Part shown: one piece after another, positions 53,936 through 63,002 of the stretch
Position numbering within the stretch: position 1 is the first letter of the stretch
How the letters are laid out: each line of letters opens with the position of its first letter
From: Candidatus Hodarchaeota archaeon
GTDB taxonomy: Archaea; Asgardarchaeota; Heimdallarchaeia; Hodarchaeales; Hodarchaeaceae
Reading direction: 5' to 3'
Assembly (NCBI GenBank): GCA_016840285.1
Contig: JAEOSR010000138.1
Coordinates: 1 to 63,380, forward strand
DNA length: 63,380 nt
Notes under the pieces: generated by a model
What the model was told of the DNA's origin: nothing
Seen by the model: the letters and a program-made list of their open reading frames with translations, nothing else
Databases searched by the model: none
Position numbers and translations under genes: made by a program

Positions 53936-55660
53936 ATGGATTCTCGTCAACGGAAGGATTTAGGTGCTTTTTATACTCCGTCTTACCTAGCGAAGTCATT
54001 GACGCAAGCAGCCATCAATCAGTTTCTAATAACACAAATAAATTCTCAAACTCATTCTAAATTTTCATCTCTCGAAGAAATGCTGAATACATCCAATGTA
54101 TTGATTATTGAAAAATTAAAAAGAATTTTAGAAGAAATAAAAATCCTGGATGGATCTACAGGGGACGGGGAATTCTTGAAAGCGTGTTTAATAACTATTA
54201 AACCAATTAAAGAAAAAATCGATAATCTTTTGAGTATTGAAAGAGCATCTTCTGATATTCTTCTCAACATTTTACGCTCCAATCTTTTTGGAATGGAAAT
54301 CGATTCGGAAGCTGTCTCAAGGTGTCACAAAACTCTCGGAACAGTTATTCACAATCGTAACCTACCATCTGAGAATAAGACTTTAAGTACTAATATCATT
54401 ACTGGAGATTTTTTAGAGAGTTCACTATCGGATTGGACTAAACTTCCACCTGCTGCAAACGGATTTGATGTTATACTTGGTAATCCCCCTTGGGGAGGAA
54501 AATTGACCAAAGTTCAAAGAGAACATTATCATAATAAATTTAAGTTGAAAAGTCCAAAAAGAAATCTCAATATTTTCTCCTTATTCGTTTATCAAGCTGC
54601 ACATCTGTTAAATCCAGACTATGGGATATTGGCATACCTTCTTCCTAAAAACGTCGCGCGATCCAATCAGTATACCAATCTTAGAGAATTTCTTATAACG
54701 AATTTTCAAATCCTTTCTATCAATTTTCATGGCCTTTTCCGGAATGTTACCCAAGAATTTATTTCCATAATTAGTTTATATAGAAAGAATATTCCTTCAG
54801 AACACGTTGTCCTTATTGATGGTAAAACACATGTTCCTCAGGCTTCTTATTTAACAAATATTGATAATATCTTCACAAAAGAGTTTAATCCTCAATCTGC
54901 ACAGTTCATTCAGCTTATTAATGAAAACTCTAGCTCTCTGGCGCATTTTCTGACAATTCAGAGAGGAGAGGAACTTTCTAAACGGGGTGGGATCATGTTC
55001 TGTCCAAATTGTACAGAATGGGTTCCTTTATCGAGTAGGAAGTCCCGTACTATATGTTCTATATGTAAGCAAGCTTTGCGTGAAAGAAAGTTAAAGACTA
55101 GATTTCTGATTACTAAACAACCCACTGCCCATCATACTCAACCTATTTTGACTGGAGACGATTTTGAAGCTTTTTCAATCCATAATACTCATTTCATTGA
55201 CCCCACAGTTAAATTTAGATCTAAGAAAAATCCATCTATCTATAACTCACCCAAGATTGTAATTCAAAAAATCAAACCTTATCTTTGTGCTGCATATGAT
55301 TCAAATAGATATTGGACTACTCAAAATGTATATAATTTGACTTTAAAGCCAAGCCACCGTGATAAACCTGATTTACTTTTTTTCATCCTTTCTGTTCTCA
55401 ATTCGTCCCTCTATCGATGGTTTTATGAAAGTCAATTCAATTTAGGTTCAAGATATACCAATGCGATATCAATTAATAATCTTAGACGTCTTCCTCTCAA
55501 GAATCCTGATTTTAATGATCCTTTGTTCCACCAAATTGTGGAGCTAACGAAAAACATAACAATAGATCAGACCTTAGAAGACGATTCAATTCTAGAGTTA
55601 AACAAATTGATCCTTCGATATTACCAGATTAGTGAGACCCTTCCTTTCCCTAATCTTTAG
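53936..55660 (+). CDS. Eco57I-type N6-adenine DNA methyltransferase with a zinc ribbon
   Basis: A 574-residue protein opening MDSRQRKDLGAFYTPSYLA, the GxFYTP motif of this family, then ILDGSTGDGEFLKACL (motif I) and LFGMEIDSEAV (motif II). Motif IV is VILGNPPWGG, the N6-adenine type. The C-terminal half has a zinc pair MFCPNCTEW and TICSICKQ and a target-recognition-like region with GDDFEAFSIHNT and NSSLYRWFYESQF. There is no nuclease motif at the N-terminus, so it looks like a stand-alone methyltransferase, related to type IIG/PglX-like enzymes. It lies 260 bases after the Dna2-like gene. Confidence 0.9.
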   Translation: MDSRQRKDLGAFYTPSYLAKSLTQAAINQFLITQINSQTHSKFSSLEEMLNTSNVLIIEKLKRILEEIKILDGSTGDGEFLKACLITIKPIKEKIDNLLSIERASSDILLNILRSNLFGMEIDSEAVSRCHKTLGTVIHNRNLPSENKTLSTNIITGDFLESSLSDWTKLPPAANGFDVILGNPPWGGKLTKVQREHYHNKFKLKSPKRNLNIFSLFVYQAAHLLNPDYGILAYLLPKNVARSNQYTNLREFLITNFQILSINFHGLFRNVTQEFISIISLYRKNIPSEHVVLIDGKTHVPQASYLTNIDNIFTKEFNPQSAQFIQLINENSSSLAHFLTIQRGEELSKRGGIMFCPNCTEWVPLSSRKSRTICSICKQALRERKLKTRFLITKQPTAHHTQPILTGDDFEAFSIHNTHFIDPTVKFRSKKNPSIYNSPKIVIQKIKPYLCAAYDSNRYWTTQNVYNLTLKPSHRDKPDLLFFILSVLNSSLYRWFYESQFNLGSRYTNAISINNLRRLPLKNPDFNDPLFHQIVELTKNITIDQTLEDDSILELNKLILRYYQISETLPFPNL

Positions 55661-55690
55661 ATTTTGATGTTATAATTATTAGAAAGACAC

Positions 55691-56029
55691 TCATCCTTTT
55701 TTCGGTTTGTACCTCTCTGATTCTGCAAAGAAGTCAAATGCACGAAAGTGGGTATGGAATTCTGCTTGATGTATAACCCCTTCGGGAATATAATAACTGT
55801 CTCCCTTCTTATATTTCTTGGTTTCCCCTCCTATTGATAAAGACATCTCTCCTTCAACAACTATCCCCCATTGAGCAGAATGGCTATGTGAAGGTAAACT
55901 TCCAGGTTCTATCTCAAAAAATACGATTTGAAAATCTTTTCCCTGAGCAATCCAGCCTTGAACGCCTTCTATAGGAATATCTGCGATTGGAAGAGAAGTA
56001 ATAATCTTTGGGAATTTACCTTCCGTCAT
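55691..56029 (-). CDS. Cupin-domain protein
   Basis: A single 112-residue cupin. PGSLPSHSHSAQWGIVVEGEMSLSIGG is motif 1 (H-x-H, E) and KGDSYYIPEGVIHQAEF with the final H is motif 2, together the metal-binding jelly-roll site. Small cupins act as sensors, isomerases or dioxygenases; nothing here decides. The gene converges on the methyltransferase. There is a 56-base gap to trxB. Confidence 0.9.
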   Translation of the reverse strand: MTEGKFPKIITSLPIADIPIEGVQGWIAQGKDFQIVFFEIEPGSLPSHSHSAQWGIVVEGEMSLSIGGETKKYKKGDSYYIPEGVIHQAEFHTHFRAFDFFAESERYKPKKG

Positions 56030-56085
56030 TTGGTAACCCCTGTATGTTCCTTAAAGGTAAAACTAATTTTATAATGGCTTAATTC

Positions 56086-57018
56086 TTAATCTACTTTACT
56101 CATTCTTACTTTCTTTTTTATATAATAACCAGATTTCTGTGCTGCAATGATCCCTTCGCCAACGGCGGTTCCAATTTGTTTAATTCCGCCTGTAACATCC
56201 CCAGCAGCATATATTCCTTCAATATTTGTCTCTTGATTATTATTAACAATGATACTTCCAGAAGGATCTGCCTCAACACCTATAAGTGTTGCAAGTTTAA
56301 AAGGGTCTTCACCAATGGCAACAAAGAGTGCCTTCACTCGAATTTCTGAAGTCTCATCAGTTTTGAGATCTTTAATGATTAATTTTCTTAAGCTCTCATG
56401 TTTAGTTAAAGCTGCCTCAATTTTGCTATTGAACATGGGAACAATTTCTTTTTGTGACAGGACTTGCTCTGCAAGAGCTTCATCGACATCGAGTTTATCC
56501 TCTTCATGAATAAGAAAAACTTTTCGTGCAACGCCAGCTAAATAGATTGCATCATGAGCAGCAGTATTTCCACCCCCAACAAGGGCAACAACTTTGCCTC
56601 GGTGTAATGGGCCGTCACAAACAGCACAGTATGATAATCCTGTTCCTTCCAATTCTCTTTCATTTGGTAATCCGAGCTTTCTACGCTTAGATCCTGTAGC
56701 GATAATTATTGCTTTAGTTTTCCAACGATCTTGTGTAGTGTCAACAATCATTTGTGCGTGGTCAATTGTGGCAACAGTATCAAGAATAATATTAGCCCCA
56801 CAATGTTCTGCTTGAGCTTTCATCTTATCCATTAGATCTGGTCCAGTTATCGATACAAAGCCAGGATAGTTCTCTATCTCTTTCGCTGTTAGAGCAACAC
56901 CCCCTATGGTCTCAGCTTCAAATACAGTAGTCTTTAAACCCATTCTAGCTGCATATATCGCTGCAGTTAAGCCAGCTGGGCCTCCTCCTACGATTACCAA
57001 ATCTGTTTCTTGAACCAT
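56086..57018 (-). CDS. trxB: Thioredoxin reductase
   Basis: FAD motif VIVGGGPAGLTAAIYA, redox pair SYCAVCDGPLH (C-x2-C), NAD(P)H motif VALVGGGNTAAHDA and the C-terminal GIYAAGDVTGG are all in place over about 310 residues. The second nucleotide motif is GGGNTA (family often GGGxSA). This is the low-molecular-weight TrxB that reduces thioredoxin or a glutaredoxin-like protein. ATG 57018 (MVQETDLVIVGG) fits better than 57042. It probably serves general redox balance, unrelated to the flanking methyltransferases. Confidence 0.95.
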   Translation of the reverse strand: MVQETDLVIVGGGPAGLTAAIYAARMGLKTTVFEAETIGGVALTAKEIENYPGFVSITGPDLMDKMKAQAEHCGANIILDTVATIDHAQMIVDTTQDRWKTKAIIIATGSKRRKLGLPNERELEGTGLSYCAVCDGPLHRGKVVALVGGGNTAAHDAIYLAGVARKVFLIHEEDKLDVDEALAEQVLSQKEIVPMFNSKIEAALTKHESLRKLIIKDLKTDETSEIRVKALFVAIGEDPFKLATLIGVEADPSGSIIVNNNQETNIEGIYAAGDVTGGIKQIGTAVGEGIIAAQKSGYYIKKKVRMSKVD

Positions 57019-57149
57019 TGTGATCATTAATCCATTTAACAATTACACTATAAGAACATATACTAAATAGAGAATTACACATTTCCACCTGAATAAACAA
57101 ATCTGACCATTTAACTGAATTCTTCTATGGAATAATCAGTAATGTCAAA

Positions 57150-57917
57150 TTATTCCTGTAAAAACTTTTCCAAAGTGGATTGTCTTCTTGAAGGGGAAAC
57201 AGCTTTTCCAAATCGTGCTTTTTTATATATTATATCTTTATATTCTTCTCTGATTTCGAATCCTACCACATCTCGGCCTGTTAGACGTGCTGCTAATATT
57301 GTACCCCCACTTCCTGAGAAGACATCACCTACAAGATCACCAGGTGAACTTGAGGTGAGGATTAATTTTGCTAAAAGAACAATTGGTAATTGACACGGAT
57401 GTCCTTTAATACGGTGAGGATCATTTCCCCGATTATATTCTGGCCAGAAGAATACATCTTCATCGTAATGTTTTTGTTTATAGAACTGATATTTTTTCTT
57501 TCTTTTTACTAGGAGAAGGATATGATAATGACTTGTCACAAATCGTCTTTTTGTATAGACACCCCACGAAAAATGCCATATAGCATGGTTTAACATGTGA
57601 AATTTTGATTGATCGATCGCATTCAGGATGTATTGAAGATTAGTCCATCCTGAAATGACGTAGAGACTCCCATTTTCTGTTAATGCTTCATAACAGGATT
57701 TAATCCAAGCCTTAGAAAACCAGAAATAAGCTTCAGGAGTAAACCTATCTTCATATAGGTCGTATTCATCAGCTCCATATTCGTGACTGGACTTATTAAA
57801 CGAAATTCCGAATGGAGGATCAGCAATGATAAGGTCAAAGGGTCGTTCTTTAGCTTTCACTGGGAGTGTTTTAAGTACATCTCCAATTATGAGTTCGTAT
57901 TCTGATTCACTTATCAT
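57150..57917 (-). CDS. Beta-class DNA methyltransferase (DPPF type)
   Basis: Motif IV LIIADPPFGISFNK sits near the N-terminus and the SAM loop DVFSGSGGTILAARLTGRDVVGFEI near the C-terminus, the order of the beta class of amino-methyltransferases that make N6-methyladenine or N4-methylcytosine. DPPF/DPPY favours adenine. 255 residues is a minimal enzyme with little target-recognition insertion. It follows the DUF1156 gene by ten bases on the same strand and is probably translated with it, so the pair may act as one system. Confidence 0.92.
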   Translation of the reverse strand: MISESEYELIIGDVLKTLPVKAKERPFDLIIADPPFGISFNKSSHEYGADEYDLYEDRFTPEAYFWFSKAWIKSCYEALTENGSLYVISGWTNLQYILNAIDQSKFHMLNHAIWHFSWGVYTKRRFVTSHYHILLLVKRKKKYQFYKQKHYDEDVFFWPEYNRGNDPHRIKGHPCQLPIVLLAKLILTSSSPGDLVGDVFSGSGGTILAARLTGRDVVGFEIREEYKDIIYKKARFGKAVSPSRRQSTLEKFLQE

Positions 57918-57927
57918 TTCAAACCCG

Positions 57928-60066
57928 TTAGGAGGACGGAGCTAATAAGTCGTAACACGATTCCCAAACCTCATTTTTAGTGAGAGCATTCCCTGAATGC
58001 GTGACAACCTGGTATTGAGAATCCATTTCAAGAAGTATGCCTGAATAAATTGCTAAGTGATCATAATCTTTAACTACAATATCTGCTTTTCTGAATGTTT
58101 CAAACCGCTCTCTATACTGTTGTTCGAAAATTTTCATGAATTCATCCAAAGAGATGCGTTGGGGTTGCTTTTTAATATTTTTACGACAAACAACAATTAA
58201 ATCAAACGCAATGGCTTTCTTTTTTTGAATATTTAAGACATTACGAGCTTCACTCGGAATTGTGTGCGTTTTGACTACTTGGAATCCAGATCTCAAAATA
58301 ACATCAGCTAGTTTGAACCATATTTTTTTATCAGAGTGATGAAAGGTAAAAACTAATAATCCATCAGGATTAAGCTTTGATTTTGTAACAGTAAAAATCT
58401 CAACTAGTTTATCATAGTAGTTTAAAAGACGATCAGGACTAATAATAGCTTCCGCATTCTTCGGGGTTTCTTTTGCCTTAAACCATTGGTATCTTTCTTT
58501 AAGAACCAAACGTAGCCACACATAGAAAAAATCTGACAACTCTGAGTAGTTTACATTGTCAGCATATGGAGGATCAGAAATGATGAGATCTATAGATAAC
58601 TGGAGATCTTTGAGATCTTCTGAGTCTTGGCAGAGTAATAATAAATTATTTTCAATTGATGGGAAATTTTTGGAATGTTCAGAAATTGTTTTTCCATCAA
58701 TTTTCCCAGAATAAAATTTCTTTTTTACAGTTTTTCCAGCTGGAGAAAGAACCTGATGAAAATTATAAGGAGCCAGATTATACTCCTTTCCCTTCAACAG
58801 GCGACTAAGACATTTTTGCCAGGTCCCCCTTCCATATTTTGTCCCCCAAACATTATTCTCAGCAAATGTGGAGAGAGGATGAAAGTCATGTCGGGCAAAA
58901 ATCCCCTCTACTTTCTGACCTTTAGGAGAATAGCGTGTAAAGACATTGTTATGATTTAAAAGATTTATAAATGCAGCTAAGAACATCTCTTGATATCTAA
59001 TATTTGGGATCTTCTGAATATATCTTAGAATCATTGTGAGAGCTAAGAGCTGACGATCATTGAACAAACTAACCCATTTTTTGTAATTATGATTGTGAAG
59101 GGTCTTTGTTGCTACTCCAAATGGAATTGATTCGTTTGGCCACTGAAATTTTGCTGAAGAACGCATCCATTCATCTTTTGCCTGATTGAATAGAGCAACA
59201 TCAGACTCGGAAACTCCTGTAACGAATTTATATCTGGTAGCTTTAAGAGGAGAGTCCTGATTGGCTGCATTAGCACAATTTTCACAGAAACCTTCGATAG
59301 CGAATAATTTATTTGGGAACATTTGTTGATTTTGCTTTAGAGTGTCAAGTATATTAGTTATGTTTCCACAGTTTGAACATTTACAGGCATTACGTCCAAT
59401 ACGATTCCCCATTAGAGGATTAAATTCAAAATGGCATTGTGGGCAGCAAACTAACTCTGGAATGGAGCCTAAATGATTAAAGACAGTAGTACATGAGGGA
59501 CATAATATTGAGGAAATTTCTCCTTTTACAGCAACTAAAAAATCTCGAAATAATGAGATCGGATTATTACAATTCTGACAGGGCACTAATTTAACCCAAT
59601 GTGCATATATAATGTCAGCTTGGTGATTACATATTGGACATTCAGTAACGTACCATTTTTTGATTTTAAGCTTAATCTTTTCTTCGCAATCTTGAATCCA
59701 TTTTTTTAGTTCTTTTAAATCTACTAGTTCAGCTTCTGTTTTCGTAATAAACCAAGCAACAGGGTTAATATCAACACCAATACAATTTAGACCCAGGCGT
59801 AAGCTTTCGATGACTGTCGTTCCTCCACCTACAAAAGGATCGATGACTGTAATATCAGAAAAGTCGTGATCGCTATAAAAACTCGCCATAAGGTCTACTG
59901 AAGGTGGTAATAACGCCCCCAATAGTAATGCACGAAAAGTAGAGGAGGAGCGTCTAGCAAACCATTTTGATATTTGATAAATTGGTTTATAACTACTTCT
60001 TTCGGGGATAGCTAGTTCGCTAACCTCTCGGATGGGAAATTTGTGTTCAATCAAGCGTCTAGACAT
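57928..60066 (-). CDS. DUF1156-type zinc-rich DNA methyltransferase
   Basis: The first 50 residues, IEHKFPIREVSELAIPERSS and ISKWFARRSSSTFRALLLG, match DUF1156, whose methyltransferases often lie in defence islands. The SAM loop VIDPFVGGGTTVIESLRLG then INPVAWFITKTEA follows. The middle holds several zinc C-x2-C pairs (CPICNH, CQNCNN, CPSCTT, CCPQCH, CSNCGN, CENCAN), then the target domain. Motif IV is IISDPPYADNVNYSELSDFF, an adenine-type DPPY. At 712 residues it is typical. It starts after the HAD gene on the same strand, with 10-base gaps on both sides. Confidence 0.92.
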   Translation of the reverse strand: MSRRLIEHKFPIREVSELAIPERSSYKPIYQISKWFARRSSSTFRALLLGALLPPSVDLMASFYSDHDFSDITVIDPFVGGGTTVIESLRLGLNCIGVDINPVAWFITKTEAELVDLKELKKWIQDCEEKIKLKIKKWYVTECPICNHQADIIYAHWVKLVPCQNCNNPISLFRDFLVAVKGEISSILCPSCTTVFNHLGSIPELVCCPQCHFEFNPLMGNRIGRNACKCSNCGNITNILDTLKQNQQMFPNKLFAIEGFCENCANAANQDSPLKATRYKFVTGVSESDVALFNQAKDEWMRSSAKFQWPNESIPFGVATKTLHNHNYKKWVSLFNDRQLLALTMILRYIQKIPNIRYQEMFLAAFINLLNHNNVFTRYSPKGQKVEGIFARHDFHPLSTFAENNVWGTKYGRGTWQKCLSRLLKGKEYNLAPYNFHQVLSPAGKTVKKKFYSGKIDGKTISEHSKNFPSIENNLLLLCQDSEDLKDLQLSIDLIISDPPYADNVNYSELSDFFYVWLRLVLKERYQWFKAKETPKNAEAIISPDRLLNYYDKLVEIFTVTKSKLNPDGLLVFTFHHSDKKIWFKLADVILRSGFQVVKTHTIPSEARNVLNIQKKKAIAFDLIVVCRKNIKKQPQRISLDEFMKIFEQQYRERFETFRKADIVVKDYDHLAIYSGILLEMDSQYQVVTHSGNALTKNEVWESCYDLLAPSS

Positions 60067-60076
60067 TTACATTGAC

Positions 60077-60715
60077 CTATCGTTTAGAAACAAATTGTAT
60101 AAGCTCTTCTGGAGTTTTAAAGATATAATCTGGCTGACTTGCGATCAATTTTGATTCCTCGATGGTACCCCAAAGGGCTGCAGCAGTTTTTATTCCAGCA
60201 GCTTTTCCAGCGATTACATCCAAGGGACTATCTCCAATAAACAATATTTCAGCTTTATTTAAGTTTAAAACGCTTACTATCCGGAAAAGTGCATCTGGAT
60301 AAGGTTTCGAGCGTTCTACATCATTTCCAGTTAATACTATGTCGAAAGTTTGAGTCAACCCGAGTTTTCCTAAAGTCATTGACATAGTTTTTCTAGACTT
60401 CCCTGTAAAAATAGCTAAATACTGAACATGACATTTAATGTCCTGAAGTTGATCAGTCGAAAAAAAGCCTTCGGTAGGGTGGATCTCGTCATACCGAAAT
60501 AAGAATTCATTCCAAGCAGAAGTTAAAACATCAGAAGGAAAAACACTTCTGAATATCTCATCACCAGGAGGGCCCCACAAAGAGACTACTTCCTGTTTAC
60601 TCATTTTTTTGCCAAGATACTTCAATACAACCTCTTGAAATAGTCGAATGATGAGATTAGCGTTATCTACAAGTGTACCGTCCACATCAAAAACCAGACA
60701 GCTAAGTTTCATCAC
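60077..60715 (-). CDS. HAD-superfamily phosphatase (phosphoglycolate phosphatase-like)
   Basis: FDVDGTLVDNANLI (D-x-D-x-T), IFTGKSRKTM (T/S motif II region), GNDVERSKPYPD (Lys motif III) and LFIGDSPLDVIAGKAAG (GD-x3-D motif IV) define a Gph/PGP-like HAD enzyme of 212 residues with an alpha-helical cap. It removes a phosphate from a small organic phosphate such as phosphoglycolate or pyrophosphate. The link to the DUF1156 gene 10 bases downstream may be accidental. The start is ATG 60715 or 60712. Confidence 0.9.
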   Translation of the reverse strand: MMKLSCLVFDVDGTLVDNANLIIRLFQEVVLKYLGKKMSKQEVVSLWGPPGDEIFRSVFPSDVLTSAWNEFLFRYDEIHPTEGFFSTDQLQDIKCHVQYLAIFTGKSRKTMSMTLGKLGLTQTFDIVLTGNDVERSKPYPDALFRIVSVLNLNKAEILFIGDSPLDVIAGKAAGIKTAAALWGTIEESKLIASQPDYIFKTPEELIQFVSKR

Positions 60716-60797
60716 AGAATAACATCCATCAGAGACTGAAAATCAGATGGTTTAAATATTTTTAAGCACGAGCCCATTTGAATAAAGATGGTTAGCA

Positions 60798-61598
60798 ATG
60801 GGTGAAGAACCAAAGATTGACTCCCGAAATAAGCTCAATTCTCTTACAGGACGTCAATGGATCCGTTTCACAAAATCGTGGTATATCGCAGATGGAAAAC
60901 CAAGTGATATTTCACATGAAATCGACCTACATCCAGCGTCATTTCCTCCTCCAATGATTCGAGAATTCATCGAATTTTTCACAAAACCAAGTGATAACGT
61001 ACTAGATCCATTTTTAGGCACAGGATCAACCTTAGTTGCCTGTGATGAGTGTGGACGACAAGGAATAGGAATAGAACTTTATGAAAAGTACGTAAAGACA
61101 GCACAGGCACGTACAAACCTTCCGATTCATCAGGGTGATGCCCGTGACATTGTGAAAACTATGCTTAATAATAAGAAAAAGTTCTCTCTCTGTATCACAT
61201 CACCTCCATACTGGCGTATATTGAAGAAAAAAAAAGATTATAACCAACAAAAACGGCTCCAAAAGGGATTAGATCTCCAATATGGTGAACATCCTAATGA
61301 TTTAGGAATGATCGAAGAACGGGCCACTTTCCTCTCGGAGCTAGTCACCTTTTTCGAGCACATTTACGACCTTTTACAAGAAAATGGACACTTAGTGATT
61401 TTTATCCAGAATATTCGTGACAAAGGGGAAATAAATCCTTTAGCCTTTGAATTGGCCCTTAAATTAGCAAAGGACTATAAATTCTTAGGAGAACGTATTT
61501 GGCTTCAAAACCAGAAGACTCTACGGCCTTATGGATATCCTTATTCCTTTGTGCCAAACATTCACCATCATTATGCCTTAATTTTTCAAAAAAGGTGA
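60798..61598 (+). CDS. SPPY-type DNA methyltransferase (N4-cytosine-type)
   Basis: The SAM loop VLDPFLGTGSTLVACDECG with GIGIELYEKYVK comes first, then motif IV CITSPPYWRILKK, a TSPPYW signature that is most common in N4-cytosine methyltransferases. The order is motif I before IV, unlike the beta-class gene at 57150. 266 residues. The N-terminus MGEEPKIDSRNKLNSLTGRQWIRFTKSWY resembles the first strand and X motif. Divergent from the HAD gene across an 80-base gap. It ends 38 bases before the RNase J-like gene. Confidence 0.9.
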   Translation: MGEEPKIDSRNKLNSLTGRQWIRFTKSWYIADGKPSDISHEIDLHPASFPPPMIREFIEFFTKPSDNVLDPFLGTGSTLVACDECGRQGIGIELYEKYVKTAQARTNLPIHQGDARDIVKTMLNNKKKFSLCITSPPYWRILKKKKDYNQQKRLQKGLDLQYGEHPNDLGMIEERATFLSELVTFFEHIYDLLQENGHLVIFIQNIRDKGEINPLAFELALKLAKDYKFLGERIWLQNQKTLRPYGYPYSFVPNIHHHYALIFQKR

Positions 61599-61636
61599 AA
61601 AATGAGAGTTGTCGTTCTTAACGGATAGAACAGATT

Positions 61637-62989
61637 ATGAAAATTATACCTTATGGTGGAATAAATGAGATAGGTGGAAACGCTTTTCTCATTGAGACAG
61701 ATAATACGAAAATATTGTTAGATTTCGGGAGATCTTTTAAACAAGAGGGAACCTATTTTGAGGGCTTTTTACTTCCTCGTACTTTCCAAGGCCTAAAAGA
61801 TTTCCTTGAATTCGATATATTACCTAGAATCCAAGGGCTCTATGCCCAAGAATATGCTATGGACAATGATTTCTCTGAGTCTGTAATTGATGCATGTCTT
61901 CTATCCCATGCACATTTAGACCATTTCGGGAACTTGAATCTCATTGATGAGGGAATCCCCATCTTCATGGGGGAAACTGCAGCAATGATAATTCAATCAA
62001 TTCAGGACACAACCCGAACTCGCTTTGGACGGCCATATATTCGACAAGCATCAGCTGAAAGTCCTTCAAATTTCAGAACTTTTCGAACTGGAGATATAAT
62101 CCAAATAAAAGATTTTGAGATTACTCCTATACATGTTGACCATTCTTTACCTGGGGCCTATGGCTTTATTGTTGAAGGAAAGAAAGAGCAGAAAATAGGA
62201 TATACTGGTGACCTTCGTTTACACGGATGGAGAGAAGATTTAACCAGGGATTTTGTCGAAATCGCGAAGAAAAAGAGCCTGGATGTCCTTCTAATTGAAG
62301 GGACGAATATCAATGAAGATTTTGATATGAATGAGAAAAGGGTACAAGAAGATTTGTCACAAGCGATCGCAAATACTGATAGTTTAGCGATTGCCAATTA
62401 CAGCTTACGGGATATTGATCGTTTTCGATCTTTCTACTTGGCAGCTAAACAGAACGGCCGAAAGCTTCTGATAAACGTTAAACAAGCATATTTACTTCAA
62501 TTATTACAGAATGATCCTCATCTGGAGATTCCCCCGTTGAAAGACCCTCATATTGAAATCTATAAACGACCAAAGAGAAAATACTACAAATGGGAAAGTT
62601 CGTTGTTTGAAAACCACTCTATGGTCGAGTCGCCAGATTTTAATCAAGCTGAATACATTTTTCACTGTGAGTTCTGGAACCTGACAGATCTCATTGATAT
62701 TCAACCTCATCCTAAAAAATCCACCTATTTCTATAGTCACGGAGAACCTTTCGACGAAGAGGGAGCTATTGATTTCAGAAGACTTCAAGAATGGGTTAAG
62801 CATTTTCGTTTAAACTTTAAACAATATCATGCCAGTGGCCACGCCCCCCGAAGTGATCTTAAAAGAATCGTGGAGGAAATTCAACCTCAATTAGTGATCC
62901 CGATTCATACAGAACACCCAGAAATGTACCAGGAAATCGTAGACATACCAATACTTCTAGCTACGCGAGGACGGGAGATTTCAATATAA
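61637..62989 (+). CDS. RNase J-like metallo-beta-lactamase/beta-CASP protein
   Basis: Opens YGGINEIGGNAFLIETD, the RNase J-family start, then LSHAHLDHFGNLNLI (HxHxDH) and the other MBL ligands in PIHVDHSLPGAYGF and IGYTGDLRLHG. The C-terminal beta-CASP end has HASGHAPRSDLKRIVEEI and PQLVIPIHTEHPEMY, the conserved His pair of motifs B and C. At 450 residues it fits archaeal RNase J and related MBL exo/endonucleases, which degrade or process RNA from the 5' end. An alternative role in DNA is less likely. Confidence 0.88.
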   Translation: MKIIPYGGINEIGGNAFLIETDNTKILLDFGRSFKQEGTYFEGFLLPRTFQGLKDFLEFDILPRIQGLYAQEYAMDNDFSESVIDACLLSHAHLDHFGNLNLIDEGIPIFMGETAAMIIQSIQDTTRTRFGRPYIRQASAESPSNFRTFRTGDIIQIKDFEITPIHVDHSLPGAYGFIVEGKKEQKIGYTGDLRLHGWREDLTRDFVEIAKKKSLDVLLIEGTNINEDFDMNEKRVQEDLSQAIANTDSLAIANYSLRDIDRFRSFYLAAKQNGRKLLINVKQAYLLQLLQNDPHLEIPPLKDPHIEIYKRPKRKYYKWESSLFENHSMVESPDFNQAEYIFHCEFWNLTDLIDIQPHPKKSTYFYSHGEPFDEEGAIDFRRLQEWVKHFRLNFKQYHASGHAPRSDLKRIVEEIQPQLVIPIHTEHPEMYQEIVDIPILLATRGREISI

Positions 62990-63002
62990 TAGATTATTTC
63001 AA

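Noticed and set aside
53674..55660. BREX or type I restriction system
   Set aside because: The Eco57I-like methyltransferase has no HsdR, BrxC, PglZ or specificity subunit beside it.
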